Source: Phytophthora sp. 'mugwort'
Lineage: Eukaryota > Oomycota > Peronosporomycetes > Peronosporales > Peronosporaceae
Direction of reading: 5' to 3'
Length of the DNA stretch: 64,000 nt
Assembly: GCA_033558025.1 (NCBI GenBank)
Contig: JAUCEF010000003.1
Coordinates: 2,940,001 to 3,004,000 of the forward strand
Shown: positions 1 to 11,029 of the stretch, piece by piece
How positions within the stretch are numbered: position 1 is the stretch's first letter
How the letters are laid out: the number at the start of each line of letters is the position of its first letter
Translations under genes and position numbers: made by a program
The notes under the pieces: model-generated
What the model was told of the DNA's origin: nothing
The model's database searches: none
What the model saw: only the letters and a program-made list of their open reading frames with translations

Positions 1-1776
1 CCGCTCACCTCAATGGAATACCTGGTACAGCCTCGAAATGGCGCAATTCAAAAGACCCGACGAGGTTTTTGCCAGCACCTCAAGAACTTACGATTGAGTG
101 CATAGTGAGGAAAAATACTTTTCGCCGCGGTCGCTGACGTGGCTGCTGACCGTTTTACTCTTTCTTCTACGCAGAGAAGGCAATACTCGAATCCGCTGTG
201 CACAAGAAGAACTGGAGTGATTGGCTCGCTATTCGGGAGGAGAAGTTGCCAAGTACGTGATGGTAGCACCGAACAGACAGACCAAGGGCAATTCTTAAGC
301 GAAATCTAATAGGCAGGTAACGTTGACGTTTTGTCCTCATTTCTGCGGTTGGGTGCGATCGTTTGGAAAAGTGTTTGAGGCACTTAGGTTTTATCTGACA
401 AATCTGAAGACCAGCATCTCGGGGCTGGTGGGAATGGAGAGAAGACTATGACATGATTGAAGGCGCAGCGCTCAACACGAGCATTTTTCCAAGCGACAAC
501 GACGGTATCATGAACACCGAGCGCTTTGACGAGGAGGATTTTTGGTTTGGCGTGTGCTGCTGTGGCATCCGGTAGCTTCTATGAGAACAGAATTTCCGTG
601 CAGGTCATCCAAGCACATTCGAAAGGACATTTTTTTTGTGCGCAATAGTGATGACAGCGAAGCAGCGAGTGACGGTGGAGACGAAGAATGAGCTGCAAGA
701 TGGTAACGATCCCCCCCCCCCGACGACGATGAGGTAGTAGTCACTCTGCGACGCAGGCCACTTGACTATTCCTCCCAAAAGTTTCCTATTTTGCGCTCAG
801 CAGGAAATGGAAGCTGAATCAGAAACTGGAGTGATACTTCGAGATTATGCGCCAAGTACTGTATGCCTCATTGATCAGATCCCTCAAGCTCGTACTGTAT
901 TGCTGCTTACTCAACGTACTGTATCGCCCGTCGTGGAAAAATACCTCGCAAGGAGAATAACCCGTCGCATCGTGGCATCGGATGTCGACCACAAGCTGTC
1001 AACGGAATCAGATGCGACGACATTCTCTCTGTTGGAAAGCCTGGAGCTGTCGGTGGACGAGCGCTGTGTCTGGATTTCTCCAGACGCAGAGCAGCAAGGG
1101 CACACTACCGATGGACAATCTGGTGTATACCGACGTCTATTACTAAACAAGTTCGCTGACAGTTCGTCACTGTTCGTCACTGTCAGCGAACTCGTTTAGT
1201 AATAGACGTCCGTGATCGCAATCAATACGAGCGTTCATTCAGCGTGCAGAAGTGAAAGTATAGAATGACGAGCGTGACTCGAGGCTGCGATTGTGGACAA
1301 AACTGACTACCGTAGAACGCAGTGCTTCCCTTCAAGACCAGAAGAGTGGTGAGTTTATCGCTGGAATGCTTCGCTCATCTCCCGCGTTGATCTTGGGACA
1401 GACAGCGGCAATGCGGTGCCTTGTGGCGGATTTGCGTTCAATTATGGACGGCAATACGGATTCAACTCGCGCGACGCAACAATTTGATTTATTTCGTTGT
1501 TGACGTGCAGATCGGATACTGTACATGGACTCCCGAGACGTTAGGCTATCCTTGCAGTGGTTCAACTCAACTCGACCCAATACAAACGCCTTTGAATTCA
1601 ACTTTATTATTCTTGATCACATAACATAACTACTTTTTTTTACTTCTTACTTGCAATTTGGCGGCACGCTCTTATCAATTGCTCAGTGCCGCGCTGTTAA
1701 AATCTCTCCTGTCTCCGTCCACTTCTAGATAGATGCTTCATCGTCTTTATCCCCCGTCATAATTTGCTTTCCACTG
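1..1776. other. stretch without a recognisable gene
   Basis: I see no conserved protein here on either strand. Short open frames exist, the longest being 145 codons at 762-1199 on the plus strand, but its composition is unremarkable and its end lies inside a long palindrome (1132-1210). A run of ten C lies at 711-720. The end of the stretch is probably the 3' flank of the minus-strand kinase gene. Confidence 0.5.
1132..1210. repeat. long near-perfect palindrome (32-bp arms)
   Basis: The arms 1132-1163 and 1179-1210 are inverted copies with a single mismatch and a 15-base spacer. The spacer and adjoining arm bases repeat TTCGTCACTG. The hairpin would be very stable. It could be the tip of a fold-back element or an inverted-duplication product. 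No target duplication is obvious. Confidence 0.8.
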
Positions 1777-2958
1777 TCAGACTGCGATGAGACTACGCTC
1801 AGTGTGAGCTGTAGCCAGCATCGCAGGGTGCTCCAGCACTTCCCGCATGCTCCCCAGTCGCTTGGCTGGGTCCACAGTGAGCATCTTGGCCAGTAGATCC
1901 ATCGTCGCAGCCGAGAAGAGGTGATCCATATTCCACAGCTTGAGCACGCCCCGGCACCCAACGGTCTTAACGAGCTCGAAGCCGCGGCACTCAGGGAACG
2001 GCAGTCGCAGTAGCGGGGAACCCGTCAACAATACGAAGAAAACCGCGCCTAGAGACCACACGTCGGCGCGCACAGGGTCGTACCAGGTGCCACTCACGGC
2101 CTCAGGTGCGGTGTAGTGCAGGTTGCACGCCCCCCTGTCGCGCGAGAGCTCTGCTGCTCGGGTGGTGCTCGCGCCAAAGTTGCAGATCTTGACGTCGCCC
2201 GTCCTGCTGATGAGGATGTTCTCGGGACACAAATCTCGGTGCGCAATGCCGCTCGCGTGGAGATACCGCAGTCCCCGTGCGAGCTGCAGCACCCAACGAC
2301 GCGACTCCTGTTGCGAGACCCTTTGCGACGGCTGGGGCCCCAACGCCCCCCTAGTGATTAATTGCGAGAGCAGGTCGCCCCCGGGACAATACTCCATGAT
2401 AAGGCGGAAGGACTCGCTCTCGACGCTCGTGGCGTAGTACCGGATGATGTGGCGTCGGCCATCCAAGACCCTACGACCAGCGTTCCTGCTCCTGTTCCTG
2501 CTGAGCGCGGATGACGCCCGGAGTACGAAGTTATCCCCTTCGCGTTCGAGAGCCAGCAGCCGCTGAACCGTGCGCCATTCCTGCCACGTACGGAGGCCGC
2601 CGCCGCCGTTGCGGTCTGAGTCGAGCGTGAGCGCCCGCACTTTAACCGCGACCGTGAGCTGACTAGGGGCGGGCTTGTCGAGGCCGATGACATCGGGCGG
2701 CACGTCCATAGTGCCCACATAGACTTGTCGAGTGAGACGTCGCGTGAGCTCCACGCGAGTGGACGCGGATCCGGACGACGTGCGCACGCGGTCCATGATC
2801 GCCGGCTCGGACGACCGCTGCTGCAGAGCGGCCATGTGGCCGCCGCAGTCAAGTGGCTGTACGAGGCGGGGGACGCGCTGATCCGTGATGTCAAAGCCTT
2901 TGGCTATGGAGAGCTGCGCGTCGTCACGAGACGTGTCGCTCTCGAGCTCCGTTCTCAA
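1777..2958 (-). CDS. protein kinase-like protein, probable pseudokinase
   Basis: This is a 393-residue eukaryotic protein kinase fold. Visible motifs are VAVK (beta-3 lysine, near residue 105), a helix-C region with Glu in a basic stretch, the hinge MEYCPGGDLLSQL, the catalytic loop HRDLCPEN, the APE motif in YTAPEAV, and DVWSLGAVFF. Two key features deviate. The DFG motif reads NFG (KICNFGAS), losing the Mg-binding aspartate, and no GxGxxG loop is visible before the VAVK lysine. The N-terminal 90 residues are poorly ordered. HRD, APE and the DVWSLG region place it near CAMK/AGC-like Ser/Thr kinases, but I cannot name a subfamily. The single-exon frame is clean, so the gene is probably expressed as a pseudokinase or atypical kinase. 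The start at 2958 is the most upstream ATG and is uncertain. Confidence 0.8.
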   Translation of the reverse strand: MRTELESDTSRDDAQLSIAKGFDITDQRVPRLVQPLDCGGHMAALQQRSSEPAIMDRVRTSSGSASTRVELTRRLTRQVYVGTMDVPPDVIGLDKPAPSQLTVAVKVRALTLDSDRNGGGGLRTWQEWRTVQRLLALEREGDNFVLRASSALSRNRSRNAGRRVLDGRRHIIRYYATSVESESFRLIMEYCPGGDLLSQLITRGALGPQPSQRVSQQESRRWVLQLARGLRYLHASGIAHRDLCPENILISRTGDVKICNFGASTTRAAELSRDRGACNLHYTAPEAVSGTWYDPVRADVWSLGAVFFVLLTGSPLLRLPFPECRGFELVKTVGCRGVLKLWNMDHLFSAATMDLLAKMLTVDPAKRLGSMREVLEHPAMLATAHTERSLIAV

Positions 2959-5273
2959 GTGAAGAGACCACTACTGCGAGGCTCGAGAGAGAGAGAAGAC
3001 GAGGCTTACGATCCCACGGCCGCCGCTCCTCCGTGATAGAGGCAATGGATTGGAGCTCAAAGGCCCACCAGGATATCGGCGACCGCCGTTGGTCATTTTC
3101 TCACCCCATGGCGCTTCTGCGGAGACGTTGATGGCCTCGTTTCTGACTGTGCAGACAACGCGATCGCTTTGGCTCAATGCCTCTCCAAATATTGGCCATC
3201 GACAAAGCACAAACTGAAACTGCAGCCGCTGGCGCCGTAACGTCCGAGAAGGCGCAGTAAAATTTTAGTTGTCGAGCAGGACCACCACACGAAGACAGGT
3301 GCGGTAAGTACCGTATAACACTACTATCCATGTATAGCATAGCGCCTCCTCCCTTCCTCTTGACTCAAGCGTGCACGGACGGATGACCATACCTTTTGCT
3401 ATGCCAAGTAGCGATGGGCATCTTATTCGCCTCGTCTGATGTTGCGACGCGACGTTATCACCTATTATTTAGCCTACAACAGTCGGATGGCATACGAAGT
3501 GATATCGTAGTTCCGAGACATTTGCTGTTTGAAGCCGACCTAACGTAATTCACAACTTTGTTGAAAGCGTTTGGTGATACATGTACCGAGGTTACCGTAT
3601 TCGAGTGTTTCTCACTGATACAGTATTATTATTATCTACCACCTTGCAGACGCCGTGTTGGTATTCTCGTTTCCCCTTGATCAAGACGGATGCAGCCATT
3701 CGTTTTCAATATGTCCAGGCCGTCTATGCCATTACAGAGTGCCGCCTTTTTTCGAGTTGCAGCAGCTGCTGCGTGTTGCCCTTTTTGGCTAGCGAAGGCG
3801 CTTGGCTTCACGACGACTCTCCACTGTCGTCGCGCGTCGTGCCCAGTAAGATTCGGTTCGAGATAGCAGCAGGGTGAACCATCAACGCAAAAGACTCGAT
3901 CGAGCCGAACTGGATCCCGAACGTTCGCTCACTTAGTCAGTACAGTAGATGAAACTTGCCCAATGACTGGCTGCGAGAGGTCTACTGAACACTGTACTCG
4001 ATGGGGCGTCCAGATTCCTGATCCGCTCATCTTACTTTTGTCAAAGACCAACCGTCTCGGAATTTCCGAAGCGGAAGCGAAGGACAGACGAGGACCTTAC
4101 CTTGCGAATTCCGAGTGGTTGACAGACTGTAATCAAGCCGGACCAGTTGAAGGCAACTTAACTTAGTACATGTACACTTTTAAGTGGAGCATTTAAGAAA
4201 AAAATGCTTCATGACGAGCCATCGGAGACTTCTAAGTTGTTTTTCGAAACGATCTCTGTATTTTTAGGGAACTTTAGGGGAAATGGAAGTTGTACTCCAC
4301 CGAGATGTCCGTCTTTCGGGGTGGCTAACCTCACCCGAACTTGCTAACTGAATGACCGCCAAGGCCCTTTCTGGTTGAAGCGAAGACTCTATGTAGTAAG
4401 TGTTAATAATACTCAAATAGTTGCTATATGTACGTACATGTACTTCGTATTGCCACCGGACACCGTGACGTTATGGTATTATACTTCGGGTTAAAGAATA
4501 TTTTCTGGATTCGACACGCCACCATTGATTGACGCTGAGGTGGATATCGTGCGCGCCGATGACTCGACAACGGGTTGTAGCGGCTTGACTTGTGGGCTGT
4601 GTTTGTGATTTGCGACATTGCTGGACAACGTGGTGACGGGATGCTGGGTCTTTCCGATCCAGTGCCGGGTACTCTCGTTCTTTGAGGTGATCGTCGCTCC
4701 TGCAGTGATTTGTATGATTTGTATACTGTCGAACGGGACGAAATGGCATGCCGACCAGGATGGTGCCCAGCGGTATGTACAGTACTAGTAAATGAATTAG
4801 AATTTAAGCTCACGTGCTTACCACGCGCTATTTCTCGTCGCCTTACAAAGTCTTGGCAGGGTCGTCCCTGTCTCGGAACTCAAGTTACACTTCGAATAAT
4901 TCGACACCGAGTACATCGGAAAATACTGAAGTCAACTCACTGCTATGAATTCAAGTGGTGGGATGCATCCAGGAAACCGAAAGGTAAAATCATCACCTTT
5001 ACCACATCAAGCGATAAGCGACCTCTAAATACAAATCTCCCAGAACTGCAGTACCACAAACGTACCGTAATGTTCGAGAGGAAACCCCACAGCAAAGATG
5101 AAGGATGACGCCATTTTGCCTTGGACAAGAGCCGCTTGTGCTTCTAGCATGAACGACCTGGTATAGCGTCGAAATGGAAAAGCGAGACGCTACAGTCTTG
5201 TGAAGAGCTAACCAGGGATACGAGTTGGAATGCTGCTAAAACTCCAATCACTAGCATTCGATCGGTGTATAAA
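2959..5273. other. gene-poor stretch
   Basis: No conserved protein or RNA gene is recognisable. Open frames are all under 135 codons with no familiar motifs. The part up to about 3350 may contain the 5' region of the kinase gene. Confidence 0.45.
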
Positions 5274-7023
5274 CTAACGCCGCTCATGTTGCGTCCGGCC
5301 GGGTAGTACCTCGATTAGGTAGCTCTGTAGTACGGTCATGTAGGCGATGTATATTATCGGGATAATACACTGAGTGTATGCGATCAGTCCAAGGTATCCA
5401 AGGTATTCGTTATTAAAGAGCAACTGCAGCGTTCGATTCACACCGCGAGTGTTCTGCTTTCGAGACTCAAGTAGAACGTCACAAAATACTGAACTGCTCA
5501 CTGGCTGTAGCTTGAGTGGAGAGTCAGCCAGCTTTGGGATACCCGACAATTTCCCCCTAGAATTATGGGATCTTTTCCGTTTCTCGTTAATATCACCCTG
5601 ATTAAAGGCTGCATTCTTGCTGCTGAAGCGAGCAAGGTCTGAGCTGCACACTCGATTGCTATGGGATTTCTGTCTGCTAGCGTTAGGGAGAGCTCTGCTA
5701 CTAGGTAAAAGCGTCCGAGGATCTTCGAGCGAGGAGGCGACGATATTGTGCTTTGTAGTGTTAGAACAGTGATGTTCGCCAGTGCGTACCGCTCTTTTAA
5801 CGGCATGATTGAGATTGCCTTGGCCACGTTGCGGTCGGCACTGTAGACTGTACGTGCAGCTGAAGTGCTCAAAAATGGTCGTGTTTTTCATCGAGAGCTT
5901 GAAATTCCCTCCAGAGAATAGGCGAATCTGGCTTAACTCGGAGGGATCAAGTTGACCTGGAGTCTGTAGCAGTTTTAACGCCGCGACCAAGACATTGATT
6001 TCGCCTATAGTATTCTCTGGTCTATGGAGACGACGCTGAACCCTCCAAGTACTCTGCGTAATCTGTGCTCGTCTCTCCATCCCTTTCAACGACAATGCCA
6101 GCAATAGAGAATTCATCACGACAGAAATCCCGGACATTGTGAGCGAGCTAGCACTACGCATACTTAGCACCGAGTACATTGCGTCGAAAAGTCGTACTAA
6201 AGACGACGACTTCAGGTAGACGGTCTTCCAGATGTGAACCATATTTCACCACTGCATTTTTGAGCACGAGCGTCACTCTGGGTAACAACACAATGAGTAA
6301 TTGCTTCACGCCCGCTGGTGCGACGACAAAGAGAGCGTGTACGCGGGGTAGATCGTCATTGTGGACGTCTGAGTTGATAATATTTTCAGATACCGTTGGA
6401 GATGGAAGGCTCCGTCTTCAATCTCCCGTAATGCGGTTGGTCCGACGACGGAGACGAGAGAGATAGTAACTATTAACAAGAACACTAGCCCTCCAAGAAC
6501 TGTGAGAAAGGGTATTGGGAACACCTAAAATTTCGCCACTACAATGTCAAGAAGCGTAGCCACAGCACCACGTCCAATTGAAAGCCTACAAATTGTGCGA
6601 CGGTCGAGTGGAACGTCTGGAATCCAGGCTTTCGCATTGTCATGACTCCGAGAAGAATTTTAACGCAAGCATGGAGGCATGACGAACCCAAAAGACATAG
6701 TTAGCTAGTGTTCCTTCAGCTGCTGATTTAAGTGGGAGGCACTCGGCTATGACGACCAGCACAAAAGTTGGAATGGGCGTGGCGATACAGACCAGTACAA
6801 CTCGAGCAATTGACACTTGTTGACAGTATTCCTCGAAGGCTAACATCTGCTCTACTGAATACTGCCCGCAGTGACTGGTTTGTACACGTTCCCATCCATT
6901 GTAGAGCAAAGTGAGATAGCGACCAGAAGTTGTGACAGCCACGTGGATGCGGCTCGGATGGCGATGAACGGGGTAAGGCCTGACTTGGGTCTCTGAGGAG
7001 AATACAGCAGACCCACGCGCCAT
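5274..7023 (-). pseudogene. decayed tandem copy of the oomycete multi-pass membrane protein
   Basis: Three minus-strand fragments in different frames (6640-7023, 6306-6524, 5274-6242) match successive parts of the intact 867-residue protein encoded at 7263-9866. The N-terminal piece shares the HCGQYSVE motif and YVFWVRH. The middle piece shares the IYPAY region. The C-terminal piece shares LQLLFNNEYLG and the QCI-PIIYIAYM segment. The central low-complexity linker is diverged, and the copy stops before the last membrane segments. Same orientation and close spacing indicate tandem duplication followed by frameshift and truncation. Function is unknown. Confidence 0.75.
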
Positions 7024-7262
7024 TTAAAAGCGAGATGACTTTCTTGATAGTGTGCGGAAGAAAACTAAGAATACACTATGGGTAAATAAAGACAATTGCA
7101 CTTTGTAACATTCACGTATCTCCTAAGGCTGATTTCTAACTTCAAAAAGTAAACAAAGCTCGTTCTCGACTTTAGGCTTTGTTTTATTCAAGGAGAAGCT
7201 TCAGATCCGTTGATCCACTCCAATTGCAACGAGAAATCAACGCCTACAGTCAAGGAAAAGGG

Positions 7263-9866
7263 TCACAAACACGTCAAGTCAGTGCTGGAAAATCGTTTAG
7301 AATGAATTGTTGGAACTTGAATCTCTGTACCGTAATGTGCCAGCATGAAACCCACCGCGAACAGGAGCCAAGTCGCGATTTTGCTCTGCACAAGTCGCGC
7401 GTGAGTCTCGAGAACGAAAGCCACTTGGTACAGAGTGGAAACACCAAATCGAGTCGCAACAAAAAGGTGAAGTCCCACCAAAATGGCGGTTTGAAGCCCC
7501 ACAAAGACCGCGATCACAGTGAATCTCTGGGCTAGTCCCTCGGGGTCATTTAAATCATTGCCACTCAAGTAGAACTCGCGGTTGGGCATCTCCTGCATGA
7601 TCATCATGTAGGCCATGTAAATCATGGGCGTAATGCACTGAGCGTACGCGATGAGGCCAAGATATTCGTTGTTAAATAGCAACTGTAAAGTCTGGTTTAC
7701 AGCCACTGTGTTCTGCTTGCGAGTCTCTTTGAGGATATCGTTGATCACTGGGTTTTCAGGCAGAAGCAGAGGCCGGAGCTTGAGACTTGTGGCTAGTATC
7801 ATTGAGACCTCTGTGAGCTCTGCAAGTCTTCGAGACGAGGCAAGATGGCTCAATAGTTTGCCATCGGCACCTGAAGCTGAGTCCGGTGAAGGGTTATGCT
7901 GAGCTGATCCCCTCCTCGATGACCCGGCCCCGAGGCGAATTGATGCTCGCCGTGATGACCCGGAGCCTCCGAATTGAGTTGATCCCCGACGCGAGGATCC
8001 TGCGGCAATTGGCGTTATTACTTGACGAGCTGAGCCACTTTGGGCCCTTGGAAAGACTTCTCCTTGGCCCGACATCCGTCGTGTTGACCCACTGTGTTGT
8101 CCACCTATTCGATGGGAATAAGCCTCAATCTGGATAGGCGTTGTAGGTGTACTAGGTCCAGTTTGTTGGGATTGGCGTCGGGACGGTGATGACGAGGCCA
8201 GTTCTGCTACTTCATTTGGCGTCGTGTCATTCTCGAAGCTGTCGGTATCGGACTCTTCGTCTGCATCTGTGCGCACACTAAGATGATCGCGACTGTCTCC
8301 TTGAAACCCGAGCGAAGTGCTGAGTCGAGTGCTGATGTGAACGCTCAGTCGTTTCCCCGCCTCCGGTATCATCCTTGCTGCGGCTCGTAACCTTTGCATA
8401 AAGTATGAAGGAGGTTTAACTGCCACTGCGAAATGGTCGGCACTAAGATCTAGACCACTCATTGCTGTGGACGAGTAACGAGATTTGCGCTGTGCCATTG
8501 ATCGGAGACCGGTGGGTCTTCGTTCATTATTGTAGACACACCGAGCAGCAAGAGCAGCGAGAAGAGTTTTGTTCGACTCCGAGACGTTATGTTCAGCACA
8601 CGAAAGGAGGCAGATTTGTCGTAATTCCGCAGGGTCGAGCTGGCCAGGCAGCTGGAGCAGCTGTAGCGTGGCTTGAAAGAGTGTTCCAAGTGAATCTTGG
8701 CGTCGGACTTCTGGAATCTCCGTACCTAGCGTTTTCTCGCTGAGTTTCTGCTGCTGACGCCTCTTTTGCTGCAACGCTCGGTTCGCAAGAGCGACGTGTG
8801 ATCTTCGGTTCATTCCGTGAAGTGCCAGCATCAAATCGACGGTATTAAGTGACACGACGATCGCAACCATCTTGAGGGATTTGGTACTACGCATACACAG
8901 TGCCGAGTACAGAGCGCTGAAAACATCGACCGTGAAGACGATAACCTCGGGTAACCGGTCTTCGAGATGAGCTCCACATGCTGCCAAGATATTTTTCATC
9001 GCGATGTTCACAAACGTTAACAAAACCATAAGATATGGCTGAACAATCGTCGGAGCTACACGGAATAGTCCGTGATATGCCGGGTAAATGGCAGTAAGGG
9101 AGCCCTGAGCAATGATCAGCAGGAAATACCGATGGACGCGGAAATCCACGTCGGGAACAACCCGAAGTGCGTCTCGTCCGAGCACAAATCTCGTCATAAA
9201 CATACACACGACAAGGATCACTGGAGACTGCAGAAGATTCATGAACGGAACTGGGAAGATCCAGAGTCTCGCCAATAAAACGAGAAAGCCAATGGTAATG
9301 GCGGCGCTGCCGAGTGTTATCCCTATAATTCTCAGATCAGTGAGGGCAAGTTCCGAAAGCCACGCTTTAGCTTGAGTCATACTGTTTAGTATAGCGACCC
9401 CCACGACAATGCTATGCCGGATCCAGAACATATAGTTCCCATCCGATCCTTCTGTCGATGAACGTAATGGGAGATAACCCGTCAACACGACCAAGAGCAA
9501 CGGGGACAACGGCGTCAATGTACACACTGCAGCTATCCGAATCGGTGACACTCGTTGCCCATATTCCTCTAGTGCCAACAAGCGTTCGACAGAATACTGA
9601 CCGCAGTGACTCACCTGGAGCCGTTCCCATAAATTGTACAATGGTCCGAGGGAACTTCCGAAAACTTTCATTGTTCCTTGAACAATTTGACTTTGTTGGC
9701 GCTCGGGCGGTGGACGAGCTGTTGCTAGTGGATTGATATGGAGAGACGTTGGCAGTGGCGCCACCATGCCCCGTTTCCTGGGCATCTCGACCTGGTAGGG
9801 CCTTAATTTTCTCCGTGTGAATGAACTGTCTGTCTGTCTGGTCTTCAAGACGAATAACCAAGACAC
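7263..9866 (-). CDS. large multi-pass membrane protein, oomycete-type family
   Basis: This intact 867-residue frame has clusters of hydrophobic segments in its first half (about residues 110-330) and last quarter (about residues 730-850). Between them lies a long hydrophilic linker. I recognise the layout (HCGQYSVERLLALEEY near the N-terminus, NNEYLGLIAYAQCITPMIYMAYM near the C-terminus) as that of lineage-specific oomycete membrane proteins of unknown function. The linker is rich in Ser, Gly and Arg and carries five R-R-x-S sites (RRQS, RRMS, RRGS, RRAS, RRGS), the basophilic PKA-type consensus. The first Met may not be the true start, because a second Met at MPRKRGMVAPLP about 28 codons later is equally plausible. 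A decayed copy lies immediately downstream. Confidence 0.75.
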   Translation of the reverse strand: MSWLFVLKTRQTDSSFTRRKLRPYQVEMPRKRGMVAPLPTSLHINPLATARPPPERQQSQIVQGTMKVFGSSLGPLYNLWERLQVSHCGQYSVERLLALEEYGQRVSPIRIAAVCTLTPLSPLLLVVLTGYLPLRSSTEGSDGNYMFWIRHSIVVGVAILNSMTQAKAWLSELALTDLRIIGITLGSAAITIGFLVLLARLWIFPVPFMNLLQSPVILVVCMFMTRFVLGRDALRVVPDVDFRVHRYFLLIIAQGSLTAIYPAYHGLFRVAPTIVQPYLMVLLTFVNIAMKNILAACGAHLEDRLPEVIVFTVDVFSALYSALCMRSTKSLKMVAIVVSLNTVDLMLALHGMNRRSHVALANRALQQKRRQQQKLSEKTLGTEIPEVRRQDSLGTLFQATLQLLQLPGQLDPAELRQICLLSCAEHNVSESNKTLLAALAARCVYNNERRPTGLRSMAQRKSRYSSTAMSGLDLSADHFAVAVKPPSYFMQRLRAAARMIPEAGKRLSVHISTRLSTSLGFQGDSRDHLSVRTDADEESDTDSFENDTTPNEVAELASSSPSRRQSQQTGPSTPTTPIQIEAYSHRIGGQHSGSTRRMSGQGEVFPRAQSGSARQVITPIAAGSSRRGSTQFGGSGSSRRASIRLGAGSSRRGSAQHNPSPDSASGADGKLLSHLASSRRLAELTEVSMILATSLKLRPLLLPENPVINDILKETRKQNTVAVNQTLQLLFNNEYLGLIAYAQCITPMIYMAYMMIMQEMPNREFYLSGNDLNDPEGLAQRFTVIAVFVGLQTAILVGLHLFVATRFGVSTLYQVAFVLETHARLVQSKIATWLLFAVGFMLAHYGTEIQVPTIHSKRFSSTDLTCL

Positions 9867-9912
9867 GAATAGCAGCCAATCTCGCTATTCCGGCTTGCAC
9901 TTTAGCGTGCAT

Positions 9913-10578
9913 TAACCGTTTTAGTTCGTGCTAAGATTGACTCAAAGTGGGGGGAGCGCTACCATTTCTGTTCGCAGGTCTCAAGACGAGGCCATCCACG
10001 CAAAGTGGATCGTGAAATCAGTGCGTCAATGTCGACTGCACCGCTGTCGTTTGATTACGATAAAGGATTTAGTTCGGCCACGAGCGCGCCTTGCTGAGTA
10101 CTAGGCGGGGGGGCAGCACGTCGACAACAACTGCATGTACACGGTCATGGTAGCGAATTGTCTTTCATATTACTCGACTAGAGCCTCCAACTTGAATTCA
10201 CTGGGATGACCAGCCACGGCATTCCCATTCGCCCAGTTCGAAAAAAGTGGGAATTTAATACCGGTACAGATTAGGCATACCGGTTTGTGAGTTTGCCGTG
10301 GTTGAAGTGAAACTGATAGGTAAACGGTACTCTACCGGTATTTTTAAATACCACCTGGTCCCAGGAATTGGGCGGCAGACGAAAAGGTGCCATTTTCCAA
10401 AAGGCGTCGTTGACATCCCTGCAACTACCGACTTCCTCGGCGTACAGTGGACACTCAACATACCGGCACAGTGTACCTACCACCCAGAAAAGCGACCTTC
10501 CGATCTGGTTGTAGTTTTCCGTACCGGTATAAGTACAGGGTCGCAAATATGTACGGTACTACCATACCTATCGGTGAG
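9913..10578. other. intergenic spacer before the MULE
   Basis: No gene is recognisable. The motif TACCGG and its variants recur several times between about 10255 and 10540, without a clear terminal-repeat arrangement. Confidence 0.4.
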
Positions 10579-10587
10579 GTGACTCGG

Positions 10588-10653
10588 GGATAATTATCAT
10601 CACCGGCCACAAATACATCAAACATTATCACGACCGGCCCAACTTGAAGAAGA
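10588..10653 (+). repeat. MULE left terminal inverted repeat
   Basis: It matches the reverse complement of 13710-13775 with a few mismatches and contains CACCGGCCACA and GACCGGCCCAACTTGAAGAA. The target duplication GTGACTCGG immediately precedes it. Confidence 0.88.
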
Positions 10654-11029
10654 TGACTGACTAATAGATTTGATTGATCAGTTACATTGAAACAACAGCA
10701 AGTATGTTTTATTTAGCGGTTCAAGGACGAGCTCTACAACTGCAGAGCATTGGTAACACACTTCTCTTCGAGCATGGTGACAGGCAAGGTGAATCTACTC
10801 GAGAAGTTGGAAGAGAGGCAATCAACATACACGAAGTGTTTGCCTCGCCTCCGGCTGGTACAGTTTTCCTCCGCGCATACGCCTTCAACGAGAACAAGTC
10901 CATCAAGCAGATAAGTCATTCCGGCCACAAGAATGTTTTCGGGTTGCACATCGGTGTTATGTGGCTGGGAGGTTTCCTTAACTAAGAAGCACCCCACAAA
11001 ACGTGTTAGTACGAAGCTCGCATTTTTTT

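Noticed and set aside
10255..10560. TACCGG-rich segment as a MITE
   Set aside because: The copies are scattered without consistent terminal repeats or a target duplication.
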